DNA from: Streptomyces albidochromogenes
GTDB taxonomy: Bacteria > Actinomycetota > Actinomycetes > Streptomycetales > Streptomycetaceae
Direction: 5' to 3'
Assembly (NCBI RefSeq): GCF_005981925.1
Contig: NZ_VBVX01000010.1
Location: 1 to 49,769 of the forward strand
Length of the DNA stretch: 49,769 nucleotides
Shown here piece after piece: positions 49,646 to 49,769 of the stretch. A model generated the notes under the pieces. The model was not told the origin of the DNA and did not search any database. It saw only the letters and a list, made by a program, of their open reading frames with translations. The position numbers were made by a program, and so were the translations under genes. Numbering within the stretch: the first letter of the stretch is position 1; each line of letters starts with the position of its first letter.

Positions 49646-49769
49646 GCGGCGCCGACGCGGCGGTCGTCGTGGTCGCCACGACCGAGCGGGTCGAGTCGGA
49701 GGGCTTCGACCGTGCGCACCTGCGCCTGCCGGGCCGCCAGGACGACCTGGTGCGCGCGGTGGCCGCCGC
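49645..49769 (+). pseudogene. Glycoside hydrolase family 3 C-terminal domain fragment, out of frame
   Basis: In the frame that reads GCC at 49651, the last bases encode RGADAAVVVVATTERVESEG and then FDRAHLRLPGRQDDLVRAVA. This is the conserved C-terminal Rossmann-like part of GH3 beta-glucosidases (A-D-x-A-V-V-V-x, E-S-E-G-x-D-R, L-P-G-x-Q). There is no start codon or upstream GH3 sequence, and the frame differs from that of the epimerase. It runs off the window end. Confidence 0.7.

Noticed and set aside
49646..49769. Continuation of the epimerase frame to the window end as a genuine C-terminus
   Set aside because: The residues (TRRSSWSPRPSGSSRRAS) are unlike the family and typical of a wrong frame, while the GH3 frame is well conserved.

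Overview
The window is very GC-rich actinobacterial DNA. GTG starts, leaderless genes with a TANNNT box just upstream, and the gene content (a FasR-controlled fabD-fabH-acpP-fabF cluster, a homodimeric AceE pyruvate dehydrogenase, several TerD stress proteins, DUF3052, DUF3145) point to Streptomyces or a close relative. It looks like core chromosome: there is no insertion sequence, phage, CRISPR array or rRNA. One tRNA-Val(TAC) sits at the left edge. Everything here was read by eye; no database was searched.

Layout. 1-5 kb: tRNA-Val, a DUF4097 lipoprotein, a coiled-coil membrane protein, an FmdB zinc ribbon, an O-methyltransferase and a DedA protein. 4.2-13.2 kb: a tellurium-resistance (Ter) type stress locus. 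It holds a three-gene operon (CitE/HpcH-like lyase, a fused double phosphoribosyltransferase with a PELOTA domain, a HAD phosphatase), a divergent TerD with a YGYPQ-type tail, and a series of TerD, TerD, TerC/DUF475 and TerA-like genes. 13.3-18.6 kb: peroxiredoxin, DUF3052, aceE, a potassium channel and a small membrane protein. 18.7-21.7 kb: a secreted I36-type inhibitor and a drug-efflux pump divergent from its TetR regulator. 21.7-28.5 kb: an envelope island in which two DUF1023 alpha/beta hydrolases flank a DUF4429-SHOCT protein and a NarL-type two-component system; the second hydrolase is translationally coupled to a membrane acyltransferase. 28.6-32.9 kb: a MerR/aldo-keto reductase pair, a GNAT enzyme and two serine beta-lactamase-fold proteins. 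32.9-40 kb: a cell-wall block with FemAB ligase and MurJ flippase, an OmpR-type two-component system with a GerMN-like lipoprotein, and a divergent L,D-transpeptidase. 40-47.7 kb: pirin, fasR, the fatty-acid synthesis genes, a PQQ-propeller membrane protein and DUF3145. 47.7 kb to the end: an SGNH lipoprotein coupled to an aldose 1-epimerase gene.

How parts work together. The fab genes make the malonyl-ACP and acyl-ACP intermediates of type II fatty-acid synthesis, and aceE supplies acetyl-CoA. The FemAB, MurJ, L,D-transpeptidase and sensor/lipoprotein block looks like one cell-wall assembly and surveillance unit. The Ter locus joins predicted Ca-binding TerD proteins and TerC membrane proteins to a predicted nucleotide-like metabolite pathway whose product is unknown.

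The last ~120 bases are odd. The epimerase frame loses similarity at about 49645, and another frame then reads as a glycoside hydrolase family 3 fragment. This is either a real deletion junction or a chimeric assembly end. The most interesting candidates for new biology are the fused PRTase-TRSP-PRTase-PELOTA gene in the Ter operon and the DUF1023/two-component/acyltransferase island, whose two putative control regions share a 17-bp motif in inverted orientation.
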